DNA of 13,146 nucleotides. Source: DASTHS01 sp035718085. GTDB taxonomy: Bacteria; Actinomycetota; Acidimicrobiia; Acidimicrobiales; Palsa-688. Positions within the stretch are counted from its first letter, which is position 1. Each line of letters begins with the position of its first letter. A model generated the notes under the pieces. The model was given only the letters and a program-made list of their open reading frames with translations. It ran no database searches and had not been told where the DNA came from. Below, piece after piece: positions 6,841 to 13,106 of the stretch. Both the position numbers and the translations under genes were made by a program. The stretch lies in NCBI GenBank assembly GCA_035718085.1, contig DASTHS010000186.1:1-13146 (forward strand), read 5' to 3'.

Positions 6841-7821
6841 ATGAGCGCCCACCCGCCGTCGGTGCGTACCCCCGACGCCAACTTCGCCGCACTTCGCGAC
6901 TTCCCCTACGCCCCGCACCACCTCGACCTCGGTGGCGTCCGGATGCACTACGTCGACGAGGGCCCCGCCGACGGCCCCGTCGCGCTCATGGTGCCCGGCA
7001 TGCCCACGTGGAGCTACCTCTACCGCTCGGTGATCCGGGGGCTCAGCGCCGCCGGCTGGCGCTGCATCGCTCCCGACCACATCGGCTTCGGGCGCAGCGA
7101 CAAGGTGACCGACCCGGCGTGGTACGACATCGCCACCCACACCGCCAACCTGACCCGGCTGGTCGAGGCGCTCGACCTCCGGGGCGTCACCCTCTTCGTG
7201 CAGGACTGGGGTGGCCCCATCGGCCTGGCCCAGGTGGCCCACATGCCGGAGCGCTTCGCCCGGCTGGTGATCATGAACACCTGGTTGCACCACGACGGCT
7301 ACGAGTACACCGCCGGCATCCGCAACTGGATCGCCCAGAACCAGCCCGGTGGGCTGTTCCGTGACCACGTGCCCGCCTCGTTCGGCTGGGGCACCCTCAT
7401 GGCCGTGGGCACCGGCCGGGCCACCCCGAAAGAGGCCCTGTTCCCTGCCCTGTCGGGGGCGCGACCGGTGCTCAGCGGCGACGCCGAGGCCGTGCGGGCC
7501 GCCTACGACGCCCCCTTCGCCGGCCTCGGCGACGAGGGGGTCACCGGGCCCCGCCAGTTCCCGATCAGCATCCCCCTCGTCGACCCCGACCGGGGCATGG
7601 CGGACGCGCAGGCCGCCTGCTTCGCGGCCGTCAACGCCACCGAGCTGCCCGTGCACTTCGTGTGGGGGGGCGCCGACGAGGTGTTCACCCGGGCCTGGGG
7701 GGAGCGGTGGCGGGCGATGATCCCGCATGCCACCTGGGACGTCTTCGACGACGCCGCCCACTTCCTGCAGGACACCCACGGCGACCGCATCGCCCGGCTG
7801 GTGCTCGACCACGCCGGCTGA
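6841..7821 (+). CDS. Alpha/beta hydrolase resembling haloalkane dehalogenase subfamily I
   Basis: The 326-residue protein follows DhlA-type haloalkane dehalogenases over most of its length: PTWSYLYR, CIAPDHIGFGRSDK, then VQDWGGPIGL with nucleophile D122 and the halide-stabilising W123. The likely acid is D279 (GGADEVF) and the general base H307 (AHFLQD). That is an Asp-Asp-His triad, which in this family cleaves carbon-halogen bonds; the nucleophile is Asp rather than Ser as in esterases. The oxyanion-side motif, HGEPTWSY in DhlA, here reads PGMPTWSY (P52, M54), so His and Glu are replaced. The second halide-binding Trp of the cap is not certain; the only clear cap Trp near the expected place is in SFGWGTL. 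The gene begins 20 bases after the hydroxylase stop with only a weak ribosome site. It could share the operon, but no link to phenylalanine use is obvious. Fluoroacetate or epoxide hydrolase-like activity is an alternative. Confidence 0.75.
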   Translation: MSAHPPSVRTPDANFAALRDFPYAPHHLDLGGVRMHYVDEGPADGPVALMVPGMPTWSYLYRSVIRGLSAAGWRCIAPDHIGFGRSDKVTDPAWYDIATHTANLTRLVEALDLRGVTLFVQDWGGPIGLAQVAHMPERFARLVIMNTWLHHDGYEYTAGIRNWIAQNQPGGLFRDHVPASFGWGTLMAVGTGRATPKEALFPALSGARPVLSGDAEAVRAAYDAPFAGLGDEGVTGPRQFPISIPLVDPDRGMADAQAACFAAVNATELPVHFVWGGADEVFTRAWGERWRAMIPHATWDVFDDAAHFLQDTHGDRIARLVLDHAG

Positions 7822-7823
7822 GC

Positions 7824-7843
7824 CCGCCGACCTCCGCCGACCT
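7824..7843. repeat. Two tandem copies of a 10-bp unit
   Basis: CCGCCGACCT occurs twice without spacing in the 54-base gap between the hydrolase gene and the sigma factor gene. It may be slippage or a small protein-binding site. Nothing else is evident in this gap; no clear promoter was found for the sigma gene. Confidence 0.5.
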
Positions 7844-7875
7844 CACGGACCGGCCGCCTGCAACGTTGGTGTGAC

Positions 7876-8361
7876 GTGAGCCTGCCGCCGTTCGCCGCCG
7901 TCGTCGACGAGCACGCCGCAACCGTGCTGCGGGTCTGCCGGGCGGTGGTCGGGCCCACCGACGCCGAGGACGCCGCCGCCGACGCCCTCCTCGCCGCCCT
8001 GGAGGCCTACCCCCGGTTGCGCCCTGACAGCGACCTGCGGGCCTGGCTGGTGACCATCGCCCACCGCAAGGCGGTCGACCTGGCCCGGCGCAGGGGCCGC
8101 TCGGCCCCCGTCGCCTCCGTGGCCGCCGCCGCCCACCCCGGGCCGGAGCCGGCCGACGGCGCGCTGTGGTCGGCGGTGGCGGCCCTGCCCGTCAAGCAGC
8201 GCAGCGCCGTGACCCTGCGCTACGTCGGTGACCTGGCCTACGCCGAGGTGGCCGCCGAGATGGGGGTCAGCGAGGCCGCCGCCCGGCGCAGCGCCGCCGA
8301 CGGCCTCGCCGCCCTGCGCCTCCACCACCGCCGCCACACCACCGAGGAGCCCACCAGATGA
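7876..8361 (+). CDS. Short RNA polymerase sigma factor, ECF type
   Basis: The 161-residue protein has only sigma regions 2 and 4. Region 2 covers about residues 5-75, with DAEDAAADALLAALEAYP and LRAWLVTIAHRKAVDLARRR (region 2.3/2.4 pattern ending in the basic stretch). A short Ala/Pro-rich linker follows, then region 4 from about 100 to 150, with LPVKQRSAVTLRYVGDLAYAEVAAEMGVSEAAARRSAADGL split by its helix-turn-helix. It should direct RNA polymerase to a small promoter set in response to a signal. GTG 7876 is the chosen start; no convincing ribosome site precedes it. No anti-sigma gene is adjacent. Instead the TGA overlaps the ATG of the DNA methyltransferase gene (ATGA), so the two are surely translated from one message. 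The sigma-fold call is good; ECF group and target are unknown. Confidence 0.82.
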   Translation: MSLPPFAAVVDEHAATVLRVCRAVVGPTDAEDAAADALLAALEAYPRLRPDSDLRAWLVTIAHRKAVDLARRRGRSAPVASVAAAAHPGPEPADGALWSAVAALPVKQRSAVTLRYVGDLAYAEVAAEMGVSEAAARRSAADGLAALRLHHRRHTTEEPTR

Positions 8362-8990
8362 CCGACCTCTTCCCCGCCGCCGCCGAGGGCGACGCCGTCG
8401 GCCGGCTGCGCTCGCGCCTGGCTTCCGGCGCCGACGCCGCCGGGCTCCTCGACGTGGCCTACCGCAGCGTCGACAGCCCCGTCGGCCCGCTGCTGCTGGC
8501 GGCGACGCCGTTGGGGGTGGTGCGGATCGCCTTCGACGTGCAGGGTCACGACGCCGCCCTCGCGGAGCTCGCCGCCAACGTCGGCCCCCGCGTGCTGCGG
8601 GCGGGGGCGCGCCTCGACGAACCCACACGCCAGCTCGAGGAGTTCTTCACCGGCCGGCGACGTCGGTTCGAGCTGCCCCTCGACCTGCGCCTGGCCGGCG
8701 GGTTCCGCCGCCGGGTGGCCGAGGCGCTCGCAGGCATCGGCTACGGCGAGACGGTGGGCTACGGGGCGCTGGCGGCCCGGCTCGGCGCGCCGGGCGCCGC
8801 CCGGGCGGTGGGCACCGGCTGCGCCCGCAACCCGCTGCCGGTGGTGCTGCCCTGCCACCGGGTGGTGCGCGCCGACGGGTCGGTCGGCGACTACGCCGGG
8901 GGGGCCGACGCCAAGCGGTGGCTGCTCGACCTCGAGCGGGGTGACCGCGGACCGGCGCCGGCCGCTGCCTGCCGGGTTCAGCCTGCCTAG
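8358..8990 (+). CDS. ogt: Methylated-DNA-[protein]-cysteine S-methyltransferase with N-terminal extension
   Basis: The 210-residue product removes alkyl groups from O6-alkylguanine (and O4-alkylthymine) onto its own cysteine. The active site is PCHRVV with C166. GFRRRVAEALAGIGYGETVGYGALA carries the DNA-binding helix-turn-helix and Tyr loop, and GTGCARNPLPVVLPCHR leads into the active site. The N-terminal RNase H-like domain starts at about residue 30 (LLDVAYRSVDSPVGPLLLAAT). The first 29 or so residues (MTDLFPAAAEGDAVGRL and on) are beyond the ordinary Ogt core and could be a partner-binding segment. Its start overlaps the sigma factor stop by four bases. The family call is secure. That the protein also controls the sigma factor is inference from the coupling and extension. 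Confidence 0.93.
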   Translation: MTDLFPAAAEGDAVGRLRSRLASGADAAGLLDVAYRSVDSPVGPLLLAATPLGVVRIAFDVQGHDAALAELAANVGPRVLRAGARLDEPTRQLEEFFTGRRRRFELPLDLRLAGGFRRRVAEALAGIGYGETVGYGALAARLGAPGAARAVGTGCARNPLPVVLPCHRVVRADGSVGDYAGGADAKRWLLDLERGDRGPAPAAACRVQPA

Positions 8991-9008
8991 GAGGCGACCC
9001 GACCTCCT
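8989..9008. terminator. Possible weak bidirectional terminator between convergent ogt and HNH genes
   Basis: AGGAGG (8989-8994) and CCTCCT (9003-9008) form a perfect 6-bp stem with an 8-base loop in the 37 bases between two converging genes. There is no T-run. The position fits a terminator, but the stem is short for such GC-rich DNA. Confidence 0.3.
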
Positions 9009-9027
9009 CCGCAACCCTCGCGGCACC

Positions 9028-10254
9028 CTAGTGGTGGGGCGCTGCGGCGGCGAGGGCGGTCAGGCGGGCGACGACGGGCCGGTCGGGGCGGCTGCTGCCG
9101 ATCGGGCGCCCGCTGCGGGGATCGTGCCAAGTGAGCTCGTCGTTGGCCGAGCCGGTGGTGTGCCAGCCGGCGTGGGTGAGGGTGTGGTGACGGGGGCAGA
9201 GCAGCACCCCGTTGGCGACGTCGGTGCTGCCGCCGTCCTCCCAGGGCAGCACGTGGTGCACGTCGACCGTGCGGCGTTCACAGCCCGGCCACCGGCACCG
9301 GCCGCCGTCACGGACGGCGACGGCCCGGCGTTGCGACGCGTTCCACGTGCGCTGCAGACGGCCGAGCGCCAGCGGCGCGCCAGCCGGGTCGACCGTGTGG
9401 GTGACCGTAGAGCAGTCGCAGCGGATGGCGGCGGCCGCCGCCGGGTCGAGGGGCCGGCCATCGAGCATGGTGGTCGTGCCGAGGTCGACCACCGCGTGCA
9501 CCATGTAGCGCTCTGCCGCCGGCAGCGGCGCTCCCGTGGCCGTGCGGGCCAGCTCGACCAGCGCATCGGCCCGGCCGGCCGGCACGCTCGGGGCCTCGGG
9601 CGCCGGCGCGCTGCGGTCGGTCGACCTCGCTGCCGACGCGATGCGGTCGATGCGGGCCAGCAGCTCAGCGGCGTCGCCGTCGTCGAGCACCACGACCAGC
9701 TGGGTCGTGCCGTCGGGACGGGCCGTGATGCGCAGGCCGCGGCCCTCGCCCGGCTCCCGCGGCCTGCGGTCCTGCTCGGCGAGCTGGAGGTAGCGGCGCA
9801 CCATGCGCTCGACGTCGACCACCGTGCCGGCGATGGCCACCTCGACCAGCGCCTCGTCGACCGCCGGCCACGCCCCCGCCGCCCGGGTGATGGCCCGCGC
9901 CGCCGAGTAGCTGATGCGGCCGTCGAGCAGCGCGGTGCGCACCACCGGGCGACGGCGAAGCTCGGCCGCCACCCGCAGCTTCTCGAAGGCCGTGCCCCTG
10001 GCCATCCGGGCATGGGTCACCAGCCAGTCGACCGCCGAGAGGGCGCCGTCGGTCACCCAAGCCTGGGCGCGGTCGAACTCGCCCAACGCCACCAGCCACC
10101 GGGCCTGGATGACGTCGACCGCACGGGCCGCGGCCCGGAGGAAGTCGGCGAGCTCGTCGAGGGACGCGCCCTCGGGGATGTCGTGCGCGCACACAGGGGT
10201 GCACCTCCGCGTTCGAACTGAGGAGGACCCGCCCGGGTCGAGCACTGCATCCAC
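9028..10254 (-). CDS. DUF222 domain protein with C-terminal HNH endonuclease domain
   Basis: The product has 408 residues. The N-terminal two thirds is the helical DUF222 domain, with SLDELADFLRAAARAVDVIQAR, then WLVTHARMARGTAFEKLRVA and DGRISYSAARAIT. The C-terminal HNH motif begins CRWPGCERRTVDVHHVLPW (H333, H334), then NGVLLCPRHHTLTHAGWH. The Cys pairs (CxxxxC, CPRHH) bind a structural zinc and the His residues the catalytic metal. This is the REP13E12-like family, often present in many copies in actinobacterial genomes; the cellular role is unsettled (nuclease, possibly mobile or selfish). GTG 10252-10254 is taken as start; the ribosome site (AGGG) is weak, and a downstream GTG before CAHDIPEG is possible because the first 20 residues look unstructured. 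It lies next to an ATPase remnant, which supports an accessory patch. It appears intact. Confidence 0.88.
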   Translation of the reverse strand: MDAVLDPGGSSSVRTRRCTPVCAHDIPEGASLDELADFLRAAARAVDVIQARWLVALGEFDRAQAWVTDGALSAVDWLVTHARMARGTAFEKLRVAAELRRRPVVRTALLDGRISYSAARAITRAAGAWPAVDEALVEVAIAGTVVDVERMVRRYLQLAEQDRRPREPGEGRGLRITARPDGTTQLVVVLDDGDAAELLARIDRIASAARSTDRSAPAPEAPSVPAGRADALVELARTATGAPLPAAERYMVHAVVDLGTTTMLDGRPLDPAAAAAIRCDCSTVTHTVDPAGAPLALGRLQRTWNASQRRAVAVRDGGRCRWPGCERRTVDVHHVLPWEDGGSTDVANGVLLCPRHHTLTHAGWHTTGSANDELTWHDPRSGRPIGSSRPDRPVVARLTALAAAAPHH

Positions 10255-10325
10255 CCTACGAACCGGGTGTGACCGCCCCCGCTGTCACCAGCTGAAGAGT
10301 CGTCCACACCCCCGGCGCCCACAGT

Positions 10326-10541
10326 CAGCGGGGCGGCCGGCGCGACGAGCTGCGGGCGCTCACCGCCCGCATGCGTGACGGCCTCAACGTGGTGATCCTC
10401 TTCCCCCGCCGCTATGGCAAGGCCTCGGGCAGCAGCGTGCGCAAGGCCCTCCAACCCCTGATCGAGGGCGACGACGTGGTCGAGCGCGACGGGCGCCTGT
10501 GCGTCGCCGACCCCTTCCCCCGGGCCCGGCTGCGGGGCTGA
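10326..10541 (+). pseudogene. Internally deleted remnant of an AAA-type ATPase gene
   Basis: One frame is open from 10296 to a TGA at 10539-10541. Residues just before and after ATG 10371 read GRRDELRALTARM and RDGLNVVILFPRRYGK, the N-terminal start and Walker A region (usually GPRRYGKTS) of the STAND/archaeal-type ATPase family with a C-terminal winged helix. Directly after GKAS the sequence jumps to SSVRKALQPLIEGDDVVERDG and ends DPFPRARLRG, which matches the far C-terminal winged helix and end of such proteins (usually DPFFARWLR). The middle of the ATPase, several hundred residues including Walker B, is missing, and there is no start codon before GRRDEL. A 56-residue ORF from ATG 10371 could still be translated but cannot be an ATPase. 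Family assignment is from pattern memory. The 10255-10325 stretch holds nothing recognisable. Confidence 0.6.
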
Positions 10542-10555
10542 GGCGGGCGCCTCAG

Positions 10556-10584
10556 CTGGCTCGGGTGCCCCTGGGGGGAGCCAG
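10556..10584 (-). terminator. Candidate terminator after the FKBP lipoprotein gene
   Basis: CTGGCTC (10556-10562) and GAGCCAG (10578-10584) pair perfectly over 7 bp around a 15-base GC-rich loop, 8 bases past the stop of the FKBP gene. An overlapping alternative stem, CCCTGG/CCAGGG (10569-10574 with 10581-10586), also exists. No T-run follows. The position is right for termination of this - strand gene. Confidence 0.4.
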
Positions 10585-10592
10585 GGAGATCG

Positions 10593-11264
10593 CTACTGCT
10601 GCACCTTGAGGAGGTCGATCACGAACACCAGCGTGGAGTTCGGCGGGATGGGGCCGCTGCCGGATGCGCCGTAGCCCTCGGCCGGTGGGATCACGACCTC
10701 GCGGCGGCCGCCGACGGCCATGCCGACGATGGCGTCCTTGAAGCCGGGGATCACGCCCGAGAGCGGGAACGTGGCCGGGCCGTTGCCGTCGGTCCAGGAG
10801 GCGTCGAACACCTTGCCGGTGTCGAAGATCGTGCCGACGTACTGCACCTGCACCGTCGCGCCGGGGCCGGCGACGGTGCCGGTGCCGACCACGAGGTCCT
10901 TCCCCGTCGGCTGCGTCGGCGCGGGCGGGGTGCCCGGGGCGATGGTCGGCTCCTTGGTCAGGTCGGTGGCGCCGGTCACCGCCGGCACGGCGCCCGACTG
11001 CAGCAGCGGCATGCCGGCGGCCTGCGCGCTCGTCGAGGAGGTGGCGGGCGCCGACGTGTCCGGCGTCGAGGTGGAGGGGGCGACGCTGGTGGTGCTGACC
11101 GTGCCCGTGTCGGGGGCGTCGACCTTGGGGTTGGTGGACGACGACGACCCGCACCCGCCGACAGCGAGGGCGACGGCGAGGCCGACCGATGCGGTCAGCG
11201 CGGCGGCAGCGGGGGTGCGGGGGGCGGACACGGGCGACGACGGTAGCCGCGGCCCCGGCGCCAT
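10593..11264 (-). CDS. FKBP-type peptidyl-prolyl cis-trans isomerase, lipoprotein
   Basis: The 223-residue exported protein has a hydrophobic signal (ALTASVGLAVALAVGGC) ending in a lipobox, with the lipidated cysteine at C38. A Ser/Thr/Pro-rich linker of about 75 residues follows, then one FKBP domain at about 121-223. The domain shows VQVQYVGTIFDTGKVFDASW, VIPGFKDAIVGMAVGGRREV, IPPAEGYG and IPPNSTLVFVIDLL. Binding-pocket residues equivalent to those of FKBP12 are Y142, D154, V171-I172, Y198 and F214, with F175 in place of the usual Trp. It should catalyse prolyl isomerisation and assist folding on the outer face of the membrane. The ATG at 11262-11264 gives a 37-residue signal; GTG 11229-11231 would give a more usual 26-residue one, and no ribosome site clearly decides. 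It is divergent from the DUF35 gene with hairpins between them. Confidence 0.92.
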   Translation of the reverse strand: MAPGPRLPSSPVSAPRTPAAAALTASVGLAVALAVGGCGSSSSTNPKVDAPDTGTVSTTSVAPSTSTPDTSAPATSSTSAQAAGMPLLQSGAVPAVTGATDLTKEPTIAPGTPPAPTQPTGKDLVVGTGTVAGPGATVQVQYVGTIFDTGKVFDASWTDGNGPATFPLSGVIPGFKDAIVGMAVGGRREVVIPPAEGYGASGSGPIPPNSTLVFVIDLLKVQQ

Positions 11265-11277
11265 CCGACTCGCCGGG

Positions 11278-11347
11278 TGCCCCCACCAGGGGGCATGCTT
11301 GGGGTGCCGGCGCGGCTGCGCCGGTGATCGCAGCGGCCGTCGGCCGC
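11278..11347. promoter_or_regulatory. Three tight inverted repeats in the divergent FKBP/DUF35 intergenic region
   Basis: Within 70 bases lie three perfect 7-bp stems. TGCCCCC/GGGGGCA (11278-11284, 11289-11295) has a 4-base loop, CCGGCGC/GCGCCGG (11307-11313, 11318-11324) a 4-base loop, and GCGGCCG/CGGCCGC (11333-11339, 11341-11347) one central base. The first begins 13 bases upstream of the FKBP ATG and could sit in its leader. No promoter boxes are obvious. GC-rich DNA makes such palindromes common, so a function is uncertain. Confidence 0.35.
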
Positions 11348-11368
11348 CGACAACCGGGGGAGATCGCC

Positions 11369-11788
11369 TTGGCAGACGACGTCGCCACCGCGACCGGCGC
11401 GCAGGTGCCGGTCGTCGACTACCTGGTGCTCGACGAGCACCCGCACCTCGTCGCGTGGGAGTGCGACAGCTGCGGCGCCCGCTTCTTCGACCGGCGCAAC
11501 GCCTGCGCGTCCTGCTTCGCGACGTCGTTCCACCGCGCCGACGTGGCCACCGAGGGCGAGGTGCGGGCGTTCACCATCGTCTCGTTGGCGGCGCCCGGCG
11601 TGCCCGTGCCGTTCGTCTCAGCGACGATCGACTGCGGCGGCACGTCGGTGCGCGCCAACGTCGTCAACTGCGACCCCACCCCGGAGGCGGTCACCCTCGG
11701 CATGAAGGTGCGGCTGACGACCTTCCCCATCGGCACCGACAGCGCGGGCACCGAGGCCGTCGGCTTCGGCTTCGAGCCGATCGCCTGA
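11369..11788 (+). CDS. Zn-ribbon/OB-fold DUF35 protein, thiolase partner
   Basis: The 139-residue protein has an N-terminal rubredoxin-like zinc ribbon with C32, C35, C46 and C49 (CDSCG...CASC), followed by an OB-fold domain (EVRAFTIVSLAAPGVPVPFVSATID through GMKVRLTTF). Members of this family (COG1545) sit beside thiolase-like enzymes and form complexes with them, either placing acyl-CoA substrates or channelling intermediates, as in archaeal thiolase/HMG-CoA synthase complexes and steroid side-chain aldolases. The start is taken as TTG 11369 because GGGGGAGA stands six bases upstream. A GTG at 11324 would add 15 residues but lacks a ribosome site and lies in the second hairpin. It is 34 bases upstream of the thiolase gene and almost certainly shares its message. 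The natural substrate is unknown. Confidence 0.9.
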   Translation: MADDVATATGAQVPVVDYLVLDEHPHLVAWECDSCGARFFDRRNACASCFATSFHRADVATEGEVRAFTIVSLAAPGVPVPFVSATIDCGGTSVRANVVNCDPTPEAVTLGMKVRLTTFPIGTDSAGTEAVGFGFEPIA

Positions 11789-11822
11789 GCGCGTCCACCA
11801 ACAGCGAGAACGGAGCACAACG

Positions 11823-13031
11823 ATGGCAAGCGACGACCTCTGGATCCTCGGCATCTCGATGACCAAGTTCGGCAAGCACCCCGACAAGGACGCCCTCGAC
11901 CTGGCGTCGGAGGCCACCATGGCCGCCCTCGCCGACGGCGGGGTCACCATGGGCGACATGGGCGTCATGGCGGTCGGCAACCTGATGAACGCCTCCGCCG
12001 GGGTCGGCCAGCAGCTGCAGAAGCAGATCGGCCAGACGGGCATCCCCGTCTACAACGTGGCCAACGCGTGCGCCACCGGTGCGACGGCGCTGCGGGTGGC
12101 CGCCATGGCGGTGAAGTCGGGCGAGTGCGACATGGGCCTCGCCGTCGGCGTCGAGAAGCTGGCGGGCGCCGGGCTGCTCGGCGCCGGCGGCCGGGCGTCG
12201 TCCGAGGAGCAGACCTGGGAGCCGTCGGGCCGGTTCGGCGCGGTGACCAACCTCGACGGCCGGGTGGGCACGCAGACGATGCCAGGGGTGTTCGCTCAGA
12301 TCGGCATGGAGTACGGCCACCGCTACGGGGGGACCAGCTTCGAGCTGTTCGCCAAGATCGCCGAGAAGAACCACGCCCACTCGACGCTCAACCCGCTGGC
12401 CACCTACCAGAAGCGGTTCACCCTCGAGCAGATCATGAACGACGTCATGATCAGCTACCCGAACACGCGGTCGATGTGCTCGGCGAACTGCGACGGCGCC
12501 GCCGCCGCGGTCGTGGTGAGCGGCGCCAAGCTCAAGACGCTGTCGAGCGAGCAGCAGCGACGAGCCATCAAGGTGTCGGCGTCGGTCCTGACCACCGACC
12601 CGTGGCAGGAGGCCTGCCAGGTGCTCCCCGACGTCAACACCCTCACCAAGAACGCCGCCCGGCAGGCCTACGAGCAGGCCGGCGTCGGCCCCGACGACCT
12701 CGACCTCGTCGAGCTCCACGACTGCTTCGCCACCGCGGAGCTGGTGCACTACGACAACCTGAACCTCTGCGAGGAGGGCGGCGCCGTCGACTTCTTCGAG
12801 TCGGGCGCCACCTGGCGCGACGGCCGGCTGCCGGTGAACGTGTCGGGCGGCCTCGAGTCGAAGGGCCACCCGATCTCGGCCACGGGCATCGCCAACATCT
12901 GGGAGGTCTGCACCCACCTGCGCGGCGAGGCCGGTGACCGCCAGATCCCCGACGCCAAGGTCGGCTTGGCCCACGTGATCGGCCTCGGCTCGGCCTGCGG
13001 CGTGCACATCCTGGAGAAGTCCGCCGCCTGA
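11823..13031 (+). CDS. Thiolase-like acyl-CoA acetyltransferase (SCP-x/lipid-transfer type)
   Basis: The 402-residue protein has a thiolase fold. The acylated cysteine is C83 in NACATGA. H299 is in ELHDCFA and H349 in ESKGHPISATG, and the second active-site cysteine is C392 in GLGSACGVHIL. All four thiolase active-site blocks are present, so Claisen condensation or thiolytic cleavage is likely; this differs from Ltp2-like aldolases, which, as I recall, lack the catalytic cysteine. The early sequence (DLWILGISMTKFGKHPDKDALDLA written in part) and VGVEKL are typical of the SCP-x/COG0183 branch that pairs with DUF35 proteins. GGAG at 11812-11815 stands seven bases before the ATG. It probably acts with the DUF35 protein in fatty acid or steroid side-chain breakdown; the substrate cannot be read from sequence. 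Confidence 0.91.
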   Translation: MASDDLWILGISMTKFGKHPDKDALDLASEATMAALADGGVTMGDMGVMAVGNLMNASAGVGQQLQKQIGQTGIPVYNVANACATGATALRVAAMAVKSGECDMGLAVGVEKLAGAGLLGAGGRASSEEQTWEPSGRFGAVTNLDGRVGTQTMPGVFAQIGMEYGHRYGGTSFELFAKIAEKNHAHSTLNPLATYQKRFTLEQIMNDVMISYPNTRSMCSANCDGAAAAVVVSGAKLKTLSSEQQRRAIKVSASVLTTDPWQEACQVLPDVNTLTKNAARQAYEQAGVGPDDLDLVELHDCFATAELVHYDNLNLCEEGGAVDFFESGATWRDGRLPVNVSGGLESKGHPISATGIANIWEVCTHLRGEAGDRQIPDAKVGLAHVIGLGSACGVHILEKSAA

Positions 13032-13038
13032 CCCGTCG

Positions 13039-13093
13039 AGCGATCTGACGCGCTGAAACGCTGATTACGACACATATCGCGCACCAGATCGCT
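13039..13093. terminator. Inverted repeat after the thiolase gene
   Basis: AGCGATCTG (13039-13047) and CAGATCGCT (13085-13093) are perfect 9-bp arms, 37 bases apart, in the gap after the thiolase stop. The loop contains the most AT-rich stretch nearby (around 13064-13078) and two CGCTGA copies. The loop is long for a classical terminator, so a protein-binding or bidirectional end signal is equally possible. Confidence 0.35.
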
Positions 13094-13106
13094 GGGGGCG
13101 GGCAGG

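Noticed and set aside
6841..7821. Firm naming of the hydrolase as a haloalkane dehalogenase
   Set aside because: The PGMP motif and uncertain second halide-binding Trp leave other Asp-nucleophile hydrolases possible, so only a family resemblance is claimed.
7844..7875. ECF-type autoregulatory promoter before the sigma factor gene
   Set aside because: No GGAAC-like -35 with a suitable -10 could be seen; CAACGTTGG alone is not enough.
11691..13007. Long open frame on - opposite the thiolase gene (438 codons)
   Set aside because: Same shadow effect; the + strand product has all four thiolase active-site blocks.
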